A stretch of DNA of 64,000 bases from an uncultured Roseburia sp. Its GTDB lineage: Bacteria; Bacillota; Clostridia; Lachnospirales; Lachnospiraceae. Below, in pieces: positions 26,654 to 35,959 of the stretch. A program made the position numbers and the translations under genes. The DNA lies in the NCBI GenBank assembly GCA_910587865.1, contig CAJUNX010000017.1:9373-73372 (forward strand), read 5' to 3'. The notes below the pieces were generated by a model. The model was not told the DNA's origin, made no database searches, and worked only from the letters and a program-made list of their open reading frames with translations. The stretch's first letter is position 1. Each line of letters starts with the position of its first letter.

Positions 26654-27871
26654 ATGAACCCGGAACGAATTTTAGATATGTACTGTACCGCACATCAGAT
26701 ACCCGCATCCATTTTTTCCGGTAAAACCTTGCTTTACAACGGCAACCACACGGTGCAGGATTTCAGTCTTCCGATGTATCTCGTCGCCAGCCTTCCGGCC
26801 CGGCTTCCGCGTGTGTGGTATGCCGTCACGCCGGAGCAGCTGCAGTTCGGCGGTATCCTTCTGCCGGATTCCGATATGCTCATGCTCACAGGCCCCGTGA
26901 TCCCGAGACCGTGCAGCCGGATGCAGGCTTCTGAAATTATCTGCCGGCTCGGGCGCAGGAAATCGGATATCCCGGTTCTGATGCACGGTCTTGACAGCTT
27001 CCGGCAGACAGATCTGATCCAGCTTAAAGCCATGCTCACGCTTCTCGCCGTGCATTTTTACGGGAACGCATCTGAACATGACGCAGCGGACGCCTTTCCG
27101 GCCCCGGAGCAGATCGCGTTTTCCTGGGCCAGTATCTTTCCGTCTCCTGCCATAGAACTTCATGATCAGCCCGACGAGGACACCTATGGCATTGTCGAAG
27201 AATCTCTGCTCTCCTGCATCCAGTATGGAAAAAGCGACCGGCTTGAGCAGCTTTTAAACGAGCTGATCTATATCTCCCCGCAGAGAGTAACCGACTTTGA
27301 TCCTGACACCAAGCGTCAGTACATCACCGGGGCCAATCTGCTCTGCTCCAGGAAGGCAGTCGCCGGCGGCCTGCCGATCGCGATGGCCAACCGCCTCGCC
27401 GATCACTACCTGGATCAGATCGCGATGACGGGGAGCAGCGGGCTGGATCATCTTTTTTACCGTATGATGATGGATTACACCTGTCAGGTCCGGAAAATAA
27501 ACCTCTCCTCCTTCTGCACACCGGTCGCCGCGAAAGTCCATCACTATATTTATGCCCATATCTATGAAAAACTCTCCGCCAAAGAGCTTGCGGATGCCCT
27601 GCACCTGACGGAACCCTACCTTTGCAGGAGCTTCAAAAAGGAAACCGGCCTGACAGTCGTCACGCATATCAGCAGGTGCAAAATCAAAGAGGCGGAATAC
27701 CTTCTCTCCACACGGCAGTACACTGCTTCAGAGATCAGCGATCTGCTCTGTTTTTCATCACAGAGCTACTTTACAAGTGTCTTCCGCCGCTACACGGGGA
27801 TGACTCCGCTTGCGTATCAGGCATCCAAAAATATTTTCCAGGATTCGTCCGAAATTAAACTTCATCCATAG
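26654..27871 (+). CDS. AraC-family regulator, large N-terminal domain
   Basis: 405 residues. The C-terminal AraC DNA-binding domain (about 300-395; LSAKELADALHLTEPYLCRSFKKETG and ASEISDLLCFSSQSYFTSVFRRYTGMTP) is intact. The N-terminal 290 residues form a sensor region seen in Clostridial AraC proteins of unknown ligand. GGGAGGA precedes the ATG. It is divergent from the symporter-hydrolase pair and probably activates it. Confidence 0.92.
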   Translation: MNPERILDMYCTAHQIPASIFSGKTLLYNGNHTVQDFSLPMYLVASLPARLPRVWYAVTPEQLQFGGILLPDSDMLMLTGPVIPRPCSRMQASEIICRLGRRKSDIPVLMHGLDSFRQTDLIQLKAMLTLLAVHFYGNASEHDAADAFPAPEQIAFSWASIFPSPAIELHDQPDEDTYGIVEESLLSCIQYGKSDRLEQLLNELIYISPQRVTDFDPDTKRQYITGANLLCSRKAVAGGLPIAMANRLADHYLDQIAMTGSSGLDHLFYRMMMDYTCQVRKINLSSFCTPVAAKVHHYIYAHIYEKLSAKELADALHLTEPYLCRSFKKETGLTVVTHISRCKIKEAEYLLSTRQYTASEISDLLCFSSQSYFTSVFRRYTGMTPLAYQASKNIFQDSSEIKLHP

Positions 27872-27882
27872 TTTATTTGCCC

Positions 27883-27940
27883 AAAAAAACGCCGGGCATA
27901 CAATCATGCTCTGCTTTCTGCATAATCGTATGCTCCGGCG
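27883..27940 (-). terminator. Terminator of the CZB chemoreceptor gene
   Basis: The minus strand stem CGCCGGAGCATAC/GTATGCCCGGCG (27890-27940, one bulge) is followed by TTTTTTT (27883-27889). It lies between two convergent genes. Confidence 0.85.
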
Positions 27941-27978
27941 GTCATAAGACATTCTTCACCGTATGTATTCTTCCTGAT

Positions 27979-29382
27979 CTATCCCTGTCGCTCCAGGATT
28001 CTCTTCATCTTCTCAAGATCGGAGATAAGCTCTCTGGAATACTGCTCCGCCTCGCGGCAGATCTGTTCTGCACGACCGTAATCCTCTGACATAAGCGCCT
28101 TGATCACATCCGAACCGTACCCATGGAACTTGCGGTGTTTTCCGTTCATCGCATCCCATATCGGGCGCACTTCCTGATTCTTCGGCATCAGAGCATTGTA
28201 AAAATGTCCGAATCCGCACTTCGACGAATCCAGCTGCAGCGGCAGAACCGTTCTCTCGTCCACCATTCTCTTCAGATTTGACAGCCAGTTCTGGTGTGCC
28301 GTGATCGCGTTGCCGAGGTACTTCGCAAACGTAACGCCATCCATCCTGAAGAACGGATCCTCCGTCATGGATCCCATCATCTTTGCCACTTCGTCGAGTG
28401 TCTTTTCAATATCACGAATCGGCTCCGTCACTTCCTTAAGCTGATTGCTGACTTCACGCATATAACTCGCGTTGTCCTTCAGCTGGTCACAGCGCTCCTC
28501 GATATTCGCCGCCTGTGTCTCAAGCTCTGCCATGGAACTGCTGAGCTCCTCGCTGACTGCCGCCAGCGAACTGATCGACTCATTAACCCTCGAGACATGC
28601 TGCTGATTCTGATCGTTGATTTCCCACACGGTACTGATCTTCTCGGTCATCTCTCCAAGCGCTTCGATCGTGCTTGTCGCACTCTTGGTACTCTTCTGAG
28701 ATGCATTTCGGATCCCCTCTACGAATCCTCCCATATTTCCTGTCAGCTTCTGCGTCTCCTCCGCCAGCTCACGGATCTCATCTGCCACCACGGCAAATCC
28801 TCTTCCCGCCTCACCGGCACGTGCAGCCTCTATGGAAGCATTCAGCGCAAGCAGATTCGTCTGTCCGGAAATCGAATTGATCCCTGCAATCACATCATTC
28901 ATGTGATTAATAACGTCAAACAGCTCATCCATATCCTTCTGCATCTCTTTGGATACTTCAATCGTCTGACTGGAAAGCTCCTTGATGTTCGTCAGCTCTT
29001 CCTGTCCCGCTTCGATCTTTTTATATACTTCTTCCGTCTCCTCGGATGCACGAATAATGGTATTGGTCAGATCCTCGTGCTGCTCATTTACCTGTCCGGC
29101 TACTGCCGCCGATTCTCCGGCAGCTTCAAAGATCACCTCTGTGGCATTCGCCACATCACTGGAGATTCCGAGCATTCTCTCAACATGATGATTTAGTGCC
29201 AGATCCAGCGAACTGATCGCCATCACCGCATTAAGATCGCGCTCGAATACATCAATAAATCCTACTCTTCCATTGCTGACTCTGCGGTAAATCTCTCCCA
29301 GCTCCGGTTCTTTTGAGAAATCTGCTGCCTGCAGACGCGAAACTGCCATTACCAGCTCCTGTCTCTTCTTTCCAAACGCCAT
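27979..29382 (-). CDS. Cytosolic chemoreceptor with C-terminal CZB zinc-binding domain
   Basis: 467 residues and no membrane helix. The signalling hairpin tip LLALNASIEAARAGEAGRGFAVVADEI is intact. The last 110 residues carry the CZB pattern: AHQNWLSNLK, CGFGHFYNAL and KHRKFHGYG, supplying the His/Cys zinc ligands. CZB receptors sense zinc or hypochlorite-type oxidants in studied bacteria. AAAGGAG precedes the ATG. It stands alone with its own terminator. Confidence 0.93.
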   Translation of the reverse strand: MAFGKKRQELVMAVSRLQAADFSKEPELGEIYRRVSNGRVGFIDVFERDLNAVMAISSLDLALNHHVERMLGISSDVANATEVIFEAAGESAAVAGQVNEQHEDLTNTIIRASEETEEVYKKIEAGQEELTNIKELSSQTIEVSKEMQKDMDELFDVINHMNDVIAGINSISGQTNLLALNASIEAARAGEAGRGFAVVADEIRELAEETQKLTGNMGGFVEGIRNASQKSTKSATSTIEALGEMTEKISTVWEINDQNQQHVSRVNESISSLAAVSEELSSSMAELETQAANIEERCDQLKDNASYMREVSNQLKEVTEPIRDIEKTLDEVAKMMGSMTEDPFFRMDGVTFAKYLGNAITAHQNWLSNLKRMVDERTVLPLQLDSSKCGFGHFYNALMPKNQEVRPIWDAMNGKHRKFHGYGSDVIKALMSEDYGRAEQICREAEQYSRELISDLEKMKRILERQG

Positions 29383-29632
29383 GTCTTTTTTCTCCTTTTG
29401 TGCTACGCTGTATCATTCAGAATAACATATTCTCTGTTTTTAATTTTCTCCCAAATCGACTCAATTGTCAATATCTTTTTCAATCCCTTCCGCATATTTT
29501 CCTCAGGCATACCTGATATTTTCACATTATATTGCAATATTTTTCCAATTTTTCACAATTTCATCCAAAAACACACCCGCAGGGCTGTCTGTCGCAGCTT
29601 TTCTCCGCTCATGTCATCCCGGCGTTCTTTTT

Positions 29633-30772
29633 CTATACACCTGTCTCCGGTTCCTGCCCTTCTGTTTCCGTTTCCGGTACGCCGGACTCCCGTTCTCTTT
29701 TCATCTTCTCCTGTTCGGCCCGGTTTTCCCTCATATCGTATGTCCGCACCCACTCTTTCGTACCCTGCACCTTGTGCACCTCACTGCGGTTTTTATACAA
29801 AAACCGTGTCAGATTATAACAATCCACCCAGATCTCGTTGTTTCCTTCCTTCTGCGACTCGTCAAAAATAAGCTGAAGGCCAAAATGCAGGTGTACTTCC
29901 TCGATGTTGTTGACATTTTCTTTCTGGCTGTACCCGGTATGACCCATATATCCGATCACATCGCCGGCCGTCACCACATCCCCCTCTTTTAAGCTGTCCC
30001 GATAAGGGTAGTTCTGTCTTAAATGCGCGTAATAATAATAACGTTTCCCGTCAAAGCTGCGGATCCCGATGCGCCAGCCGCCGTACTGATTCCAGCCAAG
30101 CGCCTCCACATAACCGGACTCCGCCGCAATCACCGGCGTTCCCACCTGTCCCATCATGTCATGTCCCAGGTGCTGCCGCCTGTAGCCGTAGCTCCGCGAC
30201 ACCCCGAAATCATCATAGTCGCTGTATTCAAATCCCTTCGCAATCGGAAGAAACGCTTTCAGGCCATATTTTTTTACAAAGGGGCCCCCTTCGGTCTCCT
30301 GAATCTCATATTCGCCCACAAAACCGCCGAGTACCGCCTCATACGCCTCTCTGTAATAGGAGAAATATTTCATATCCTCCGCCGTCTTCTCCACCGTGGT
30401 CTCACCGCTCAACAGCCGTTCTGCAAATGTGTGAATATCCTCCGTGGCATCCACTCCGAAGTCCCCGCCGTTTTTTGAGGCCGCATAGGCAAGAAGATCA
30501 ATCCAGTCCAGATGTATCTCAGCGCCGTACGTATCAATATCGTACTCATATGCACGGCATAACGCCTCATAGGACACATTAAAGTCCACCCATTTAATAT
30601 ATCCGTCCCTGGATACCGCAGGAATCGCATTCCCCGAGTCCCATATCCCGTCGGCGTAAATAAATCCCACTGCAAACAGCAGCGCCAGCTCAAGTATGAT
30701 CGCCGCCTTTATTCTGCTGCATCTGTCTTTTCTCCTGCTACTATAATATGCTTCCATATCCTGCCATGTCAC
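29633..30772 (-). CDS. Membrane-anchored M23 (LytM-type) peptidase
   Basis: 379 residues. One N-terminal membrane anchor (about 22-42) and an extracellular region end in a peptidase M23 fold with ligands in GHDMMGQ and HLHFG. It is a probable cell-wall endopeptidase or a non-catalytic LytM organiser; the first ligand motif here is GHDMM rather than the usual H...D spacing with G, but both residues are present. A charged Glu-rich tail ends the chain. The frame starts with GTG at 30772; an ATG five codons in is equally possible since neither has a strong ribosome site. Confidence 0.87.
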   Translation of the reverse strand: MTWQDMEAYYSSRRKDRCSRIKAAIILELALLFAVGFIYADGIWDSGNAIPAVSRDGYIKWVDFNVSYEALCRAYEYDIDTYGAEIHLDWIDLLAYAASKNGGDFGVDATEDIHTFAERLLSGETTVEKTAEDMKYFSYYREAYEAVLGGFVGEYEIQETEGGPFVKKYGLKAFLPIAKGFEYSDYDDFGVSRSYGYRRQHLGHDMMGQVGTPVIAAESGYVEALGWNQYGGWRIGIRSFDGKRYYYYAHLRQNYPYRDSLKEGDVVTAGDVIGYMGHTGYSQKENVNNIEEVHLHFGLQLIFDESQKEGNNEIWVDCYNLTRFLYKNRSEVHKVQGTKEWVRTYDMRENRAEQEKMKRERESGVPETETEGQEPETGV

Positions 30773-30889
30773 GGTTTTTCTTCATTATATGAAAACATGG
30801 AAATGCCTATGCGTTCTTTTTCAGACATGCGCCGGTGCGTCAGCATGCCGGCATGGCGCTGCATTCATCCGGAAGGAATCAGCACTGCA

Positions 30890-31756
30890 CTAAAACGTGA
30901 TTCCCGCAATCCGGATCACCACACCCCAGAACACACCGATACAAAGGAGAGCCCCGATCAGCCCCGCCGTCTGTTTCCTGTCCTGATTCTGACGCAGCAG
31001 CACCAGCACACCCACACCGGCGTTCACCAGAAGCCCTGACATCATGGCCCCCGCTCCGATTACTCCGTCCAGATACAGCCCGGTAATGATCACCGAGGAC
31101 GCACAGTTCGGAATCAGACCCACAAACGCCGCCGCAAGTTCACCGACCACCGGCATTCCGGAAAAAATCCCGGCCAGCGTCTCTCTCCCGGCCGCTCCGA
31201 TCACAACGTTAAACGCCAGCGACAGTAAAAACAGATACAAAAAAATCCGCACCGTATGTTTTCCCGCGGATAACAGGATCCCATCCTCACAGTGGCAGTG
31301 TTCCTCCTCACAGACCGCATGAATGTCCATCTCTTTTTCCTGGCGCTTTAACACCTTCAGATAGACAAATTCTGCAAAAAAACCCGAACTTACGGCGATA
31401 AGGACCTTTGCGAGAAGGATCTTCACGATCGTGCTCACGGAAGCTCCCCCGCTGATCAGTACCGGAAGCATCTCGTCCGACGTCGACAGCCAGACCGCAA
31501 GAAGCGTGCCGACCGTAATCACCCGGCCCGCAAACAGACTCGAAGCCGACGCGGAAAACCCGCACTGCGGCACAATGCCGAGCAGGCCGCCCCATAAGGG
31601 GCCGAGCTTCCCGGCATCGTAAATCCGCTTCTTTGTCCGCGCTCCGGCGCGATGCTCCAAAAGCTCCATCAGAACATACGTCACAAACAAAAACGGGAGC
31701 AGTTTTACACTGTCAAAAACAGTATCCAAAAAAAGCTCTGACACCTCTTCCTCCAT
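30890..31756 (-). CDS. ArsP_2-type permease, putative heavy-metal exporter
   Basis: 288 residues and eight to ten hydrophobic segments. Family marks are GIVPQCGFSASASSLFAGR in the first half and GLIPNCASSVIITGLY in the second, a repeated P.C motif. A central cytoplasmic loop is His/Cys-rich (HAVCEEEHCHC), which supports metal binding. It lies 14 bases downstream of dapL on the same strand. The metal is unknown. Confidence 0.82.
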   Translation of the reverse strand: MEEEVSELFLDTVFDSVKLLPFLFVTYVLMELLEHRAGARTKKRIYDAGKLGPLWGGLLGIVPQCGFSASASSLFAGRVITVGTLLAVWLSTSDEMLPVLISGGASVSTIVKILLAKVLIAVSSGFFAEFVYLKVLKRQEKEMDIHAVCEEEHCHCEDGILLSAGKHTVRIFLYLFLLSLAFNVVIGAAGRETLAGIFSGMPVVGELAAAFVGLIPNCASSVIITGLYLDGVIGAGAMMSGLLVNAGVGVLVLLRQNQDRKQTAGLIGALLCIGVFWGVVIRIAGITF

Positions 31757-31770
31757 TCCGTTCCGGCGTC

Positions 31771-32985
31771 CTACATGCTTTTGATGCGCTCTAACGCCGC
31801 CCTCGTATTTTCATGGCTGCCAAACGCAGTCAGGCGGAAATAGCCCTCCCCGCTCGGGCCGAATCCTGATCCCGGCGTACCGACGACATTTGCATGTTCG
31901 AGCAGTTCATCAAAAAACTCCCAGGAAGTCATATTCCCCGGCGTCTTCATCCAGATATACGGCGCGTCCACACCGCCAAACACCGTGTAGCCCGCGGCTT
32001 TTAACCCCTCCCGGATCACGGCGGCATTTTCCATATAGTAGGCGACCTGCTTCTTTAACTGCGCGCGTCCTTCCTCCGAGTACACCGCCTCGCCGGCCCG
32101 CTGCACGATATACGGCGCGCCGTTAAACTTCGTGCCATGGCGTCTGGCCCACATCGCATTCAAGGAGACTTCCCCGCACTTTAATTCCTTCGGCACCACG
32201 GCATAACCGAGCCTGAGTCCGGTAAATCCGGCGTTTTTCGAAAAACTCTTCAGCTCGATCGCACAGGTCTTCGCACCGTCACACTCATAGATGGAATGTG
32301 CCACATCCTCCTGTGAAATATACGCTTCATAAGCAGCGTCATAGATAATAACAGCGCCAGTCCGGTTCGCATAATCAACCCATTCCTGCAGCTGATGCTT
32401 TTTTATCGTCGTCCCGGTCGGATTGTTCGGCAGACACAGATAGATCAGATCCGGTGTCTCCTCTGGCAGTTGCGGCACAAATCCGTTCTCCATCACACAC
32501 GGCATGTAAATGACATTACTCCACCGCTCCGTGGAAGGATCATATACACCGGTGCGTCCTGCCATCACATTGGAATCCACATATACCGGATACACCGGGT
32601 CGCAGACAGCAATCCGGTTCTCCGCTGCAAACAGTTCCTGGATGTTGGCTGAATCACTCTTTGCCCCGTCGGAAACAAAAATCTCGTCCTCCTCAATCTG
32701 GCATCCTCTCGCCCGGTAATCCTGCTTAGCGATCGCACTGCGCAAAAACTCGTAGCCGAGCTCCGGCGCATAGCCGTGAAATGTCTCCGCTTTTCCCATC
32801 TCGTCCACTGCCCGGTGCATCGCCTCAATGATCGCGGGAGCAATCGGCTGCGTCACGTCTCCGATACTTAATCTGATGATCTTCTTCTCCGGATGCGCGG
32901 CCATAAAGGCATTTGTCTTCCTGCCCACGGTACTAAACAGATAGCTCCCTGGAAGCTTCTGATAGTTATCATTTACTTTAAACAT
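31771..32985 (-). CDS. dapL: LL-diaminopimelate aminotransferase
   Basis: 404 residues. This PLP enzyme makes LL-diaminopimelate from tetrahydrodipicolinate in one step. It has the family start MFKVNDNYQKLPGSYLFSTVGRK-type region, the Schiff-base lysine in LKSFSKNAGFTGLR and the AYEAYISQ segment. GAGGA precedes the ATG; 33 upstream open codons lack a site. With dapA and dapB elsewhere in the window it defines the DapL route to lysine and peptidoglycan. It is followed closely by the ArsP_2 permease gene. Confidence 0.96.
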   Translation of the reverse strand: MFKVNDNYQKLPGSYLFSTVGRKTNAFMAAHPEKKIIRLSIGDVTQPIAPAIIEAMHRAVDEMGKAETFHGYAPELGYEFLRSAIAKQDYRARGCQIEEDEIFVSDGAKSDSANIQELFAAENRIAVCDPVYPVYVDSNVMAGRTGVYDPSTERWSNVIYMPCVMENGFVPQLPEETPDLIYLCLPNNPTGTTIKKHQLQEWVDYANRTGAVIIYDAAYEAYISQEDVAHSIYECDGAKTCAIELKSFSKNAGFTGLRLGYAVVPKELKCGEVSLNAMWARRHGTKFNGAPYIVQRAGEAVYSEEGRAQLKKQVAYYMENAAVIREGLKAAGYTVFGGVDAPYIWMKTPGNMTSWEFFDELLEHANVVGTPGSGFGPSGEGYFRLTAFGSHENTRAALERIKSM

Positions 32986-33031
32986 CCTGGTTCCTCGCTT
33001 TCTTATAATAATAGCTAAACTATTTTGCGCC

Positions 33032-33061
33032 ATTATAGCATATGCGTTTCTGAAACTGCAA
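33032..33061 (-). promoter_or_regulatory. dapL promoter
   Basis: Minus strand TTGCAG (33056-33061), 18 bases, extended -10 TGCTATAAT (hexamer 33032-33037), about 45 bases before the start codon. No lysine riboswitch is present here, unlike dapA. Confidence 0.65.
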
Positions 33062-33119
33062 GTATTTTGTTTACCAGGAATCAAAATCTTCCGTATTTCC
33101 CTGCCCGGTTTTCGTCCGC

Positions 33120-33665
33120 CTATGTCAGCAGACTCAGAATCATCTGCGCCGTCTCAAACAGCCCGGTTCCGTTTTCCATGCTTCGCTTCTGCAGATACCG
33201 GTGCGCCTCTTCCTCCGAAAGACGGTTGCGCGCCATCAAAACCGCTTTTGCCTCTGCAATCAGTGTGGTTTCTTCTTTTGTGCGCACTTTTTTCTCTTTT
33301 CGTGCCTCCCGTTTTCTGCGCATGATCGAGGCGTCCATCATCCGCACCGTCTGCACCAGCTCCCCTGCCTGAAACGGCATGGCCAGGCATACCGGCCCCT
33401 CCGTCTCGCGTCCCCTGCAGTTTGCCGGCGATGCGATCAGCAGCAGTTCAAATCCCTGCGGCAGATATTCGCGGAGCTCTGAATATACCATATCCGCCAG
33501 ACGGTATCCGCAGATCACGATCCCGCCTCCCAGCTCGCCCGCACTCTGCAGCGCCTGCGCGCCCGTCGTACATACCACAGACACACAAAACCCGCTCTGC
33601 ATCAGTATTTTTTTGATATATCTGGCATTCTCCCGGTTCGGAAATGCCACAATAAGATTTGTCAT
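33120..33665 (-). CDS. ANTAR-domain antitermination regulator with degenerate receiver
   Basis: 181 residues. A receiver-like N-terminal domain lacks the phospho-acceptor: the strand that should end LLD reads GIVICGYRLAD. A C-terminal three-helix ANTAR domain (about 120-180; LIAEAKAVLMARNRLSEEEAHRYLQKRSMENG) would bind paired RNA hairpins and prevent termination. It starts 7 bases after glnA. Such glnA-linked ANTAR proteins (NitR type) control nitrogen genes in Clostridia and are thought to act without classical phosphorylation. Confidence 0.93.
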   Translation of the reverse strand: MTNLIVAFPNRENARYIKKILMQSGFCVSVVCTTGAQALQSAGELGGGIVICGYRLADMVYSELREYLPQGFELLLIASPANCRGRETEGPVCLAMPFQAGELVQTVRMMDASIMRRKREARKEKKVRTKEETTLIAEAKAVLMARNRLSEEEAHRYLQKRSMENGTGLFETAQMILSLLT

Positions 33666-33672
33666 GTGTCGC

Positions 33673-35004
33673 TCACGTTCTGTACAGATAACGGTCCATC
33701 TCCCAGCTTGTCACCTGGGCCTGATAGTCATTCCACTCCTCTTTTTTCGCTTTGGGATATTTTGTGCTGATGTGTCCGCCCAAAACCTTCATAATATAAG
33801 AATCCTTCTCCATCTCCAATACCGCTTCCATCAGATCCGCAGGCAGAGATTCAATTCCCAGTTCATGCCGCTTCGCATCATCCATCTCAAACACATTTTC
33901 CATCACCATCGGCGGAGGGGCGATCTGACGGCGAATCCCGTCCAGCCCGGCCTGCAGGCACACCGCCAGCATCAGATACGGATTTGCCGCGGAATCAGGG
34001 CTGCGCAGCTCCACCCTCGTATGCTCTCCTCTTGTCGACGGAATCCGGATCAGTGAACTGCGGTTTATGACCGACCAGACGATAAACCCCGGCGCTTCAT
34101 ATCCGGGCACCAGTCTTTTATAAGAATTGACAAGCGGATTCGTAATCGCCGCCATCCCTTTCATATGGGAGAGAATTCCCCCCATAAACCAGTATGCCTC
34201 CCGGCTTAATCCCAGCTCGTCCGTCGGATCCGAAAAAATATTTTTTCCGTCTCTTGAAAGCGACATATTCACATGCATTCCCGAACCGTTTACACCATAC
34301 CTGGGTTTTGGCATAAAGCTGGCAAACAGACCATGCCGCTTTGCGATCGTTTTTACCGTCAGCTTAAACGTCATGATGTTGTCCGCTGTCTTCAGCGCCT
34401 CGTCATAGCAGAAATCAATCTCATGCTGCGCCGGTGCCACTTCATGATGGGATGATTCAATCTCATATCCCATGTCTTCAAGCGTGAGCACCATATCCCG
34501 TCTTGCGTTCTCACCCAGGTCGATCGGCCCGAGATCAAAATATCCGGCTCTGTCCGTACTGTTTGTGGTCGGCCGTCCGTTTTCATCCTGATCAAAGAGG
34601 AAAAATTCGCATTCCGCCCCCACATCAAACCGGTATCCCATCGCCGCCGCATCGGCAATCGCTTTCTTTAATATATACCTGGAGTCCCCCTCGAACGGTT
34701 TTTTTTCGAGCGAATAGATGTCACAGATGATCCGTGCCACCTTCCCCTGCTGCGGCCTCCACGGAAAGATCACAAAGGTATCCAAATCCGGGTACAGATA
34801 CATATCGGATTCCTCGATCCGCACATATCCCTCGATGGAAGAGCCGTCAAACATACACTCGTTATTGAGCGCCTTTTCCAGCTGGCTTGATGTGATCGCC
34901 ATATTTTTTAACGTACCAAACATATCGGTAAACTGAAGACGGATAAACTCCACATCCTCTTCCTCCACCATGCGAATAATATCCTGCTTTGTATATCTGG
35001 CCAT
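33673..35004 (-). CDS. glnA: Glutamine synthetase, type I
   Basis: 443 residues. It condenses glutamate and ammonia with ATP. Visible motifs are the Asp latch (MFDGSSIEGY), ATP-site KPRYGVNGSGMHVNMS and the glutamate flap with NPLVNSYKRLVPGYEAP. The length matches the short GSI-alpha class, which is regulated by feedback rather than adenylylation. The ATG at 35004 follows GGAAGGGTGA; a GTG three codons upstream is less likely. It is part of the hisA-like/glnA/ANTAR operon. Confidence 0.96.
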   Translation of the reverse strand: MARYTKQDIIRMVEEEDVEFIRLQFTDMFGTLKNMAITSSQLEKALNNECMFDGSSIEGYVRIEESDMYLYPDLDTFVIFPWRPQQGKVARIICDIYSLEKKPFEGDSRYILKKAIADAAAMGYRFDVGAECEFFLFDQDENGRPTTNSTDRAGYFDLGPIDLGENARRDMVLTLEDMGYEIESSHHEVAPAQHEIDFCYDEALKTADNIMTFKLTVKTIAKRHGLFASFMPKPRYGVNGSGMHVNMSLSRDGKNIFSDPTDELGLSREAYWFMGGILSHMKGMAAITNPLVNSYKRLVPGYEAPGFIVWSVINRSSLIRIPSTRGEHTRVELRSPDSAANPYLMLAVCLQAGLDGIRRQIAPPPMVMENVFEMDDAKRHELGIESLPADLMEAVLEMEKDSYIMKVLGGHISTKYPKAKKEEWNDYQAQVTSWEMDRYLYRT

Positions 35005-35009
35005 ACCGT

Positions 35010-35816
35010 TCACCCTTCCTTTCTGCTTTCTCCCGCCGTCTCCATAAAGCGAATCACATCATCAAAACACATCGGGCCTCCGAACAGATCAAGCGCGCTG
35101 CCGATCGTCACATCAAGTCTGCCTCTCCCCAGCTCATTTAAAGCCGCAAGGTCGCAAAAGTTCCCTATTCCTCCCGCATAAGTGACCGGCAGACCGGCCC
35201 ATCCTCCCAGTATTGCGGCAAGCTCCCGCTCGATTCCGTTCGCTTTCCCCTCCACATCCACCGCATGCACCAGGAATTCGACGCAATATTCTTTTAATTC
35301 ATCCAAAAGTACCGGTGTGATCCGCTCCCCGGTAAACTTCTGCCAGCGGTCCGTCACTATATAATAGAAGCCGTCGCGTTTTCTGCAGCTTAAATCCAGT
35401 ACAAGCCGCTCCTTTCCGACCTCCTCCGAAATCCTGCAAAGATTTTCATAATGAATCCTTCCGTTTCGGAACACATAGGAGGTGACAATCACATGGCTTG
35501 CCCCTGCCTCCAGAAACGATGCGGCATTTTCCGCCGTGACGCCTCCGCCCAGCTGCAGCCCGCCCGGATACTCCTTCAATGCGCGCACCGCCTCACGCCG
35601 CGTCGCCTCGTAGTAATCGCTGTCCGCCGCGTTAAGCAGGATCACATGACCGCCGCACAGCCCTGCCTCTCTGTAAAGACGGGCATAAAACGCCGCGTCC
35701 TGCTCCTCCCCGGCAACAAAGTTCTCCGTCGCACTCTCTTTTGCATCAGAGAGACTTCCCCCTACAATCTGCTTTACTTTTCCGTTGTGAATGTCAATAC
35801 ACGGACGAAATCTCAT
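35010..35816 (-). CDS. hisA: ProFAR isomerase, eukaryotic/His6-like HisA
   Basis: 268 residues. A (beta/alpha)8 histidine-biosynthesis isomerase of the yeast-His6 type (MRFRPCIDIHNGKVKQIVGG start, LQLGGGVT, VTYAGGIG, DVTIGSALDLFGG). It isomerises ProFAR to PRFAR. AAGGAGGG precedes the ATG; 32 upstream open codons are not needed. It lies 5 bases before glnA in the same operon with no other his gene nearby, linking histidine synthesis, which consumes glutamine at the next step, to glutamine supply. Confidence 0.9.
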   Translation of the reverse strand: MRFRPCIDIHNGKVKQIVGGSLSDAKESATENFVAGEEQDAAFYARLYREAGLCGGHVILLNAADSDYYEATRREAVRALKEYPGGLQLGGGVTAENAASFLEAGASHVIVTSYVFRNGRIHYENLCRISEEVGKERLVLDLSCRKRDGFYYIVTDRWQKFTGERITPVLLDELKEYCVEFLVHAVDVEGKANGIERELAAILGGWAGLPVTYAGGIGNFCDLAALNELGRGRLDVTIGSALDLFGGPMCFDDVIRFMETAGESRKEG

Positions 35817-35959
35817 TGCGCCCTCCTTCTCTGCTTTTCCTGCCGCTACGCCGGCCTTCCCTTCCACGGCTCTCTGACCGCTTTCCGGCCTTCCTTCCAT
35901 CTGCCACGGCACAAATCCGCCGTTGTCATCATATCATACCGGCTCCGCTTTGTGAACAT

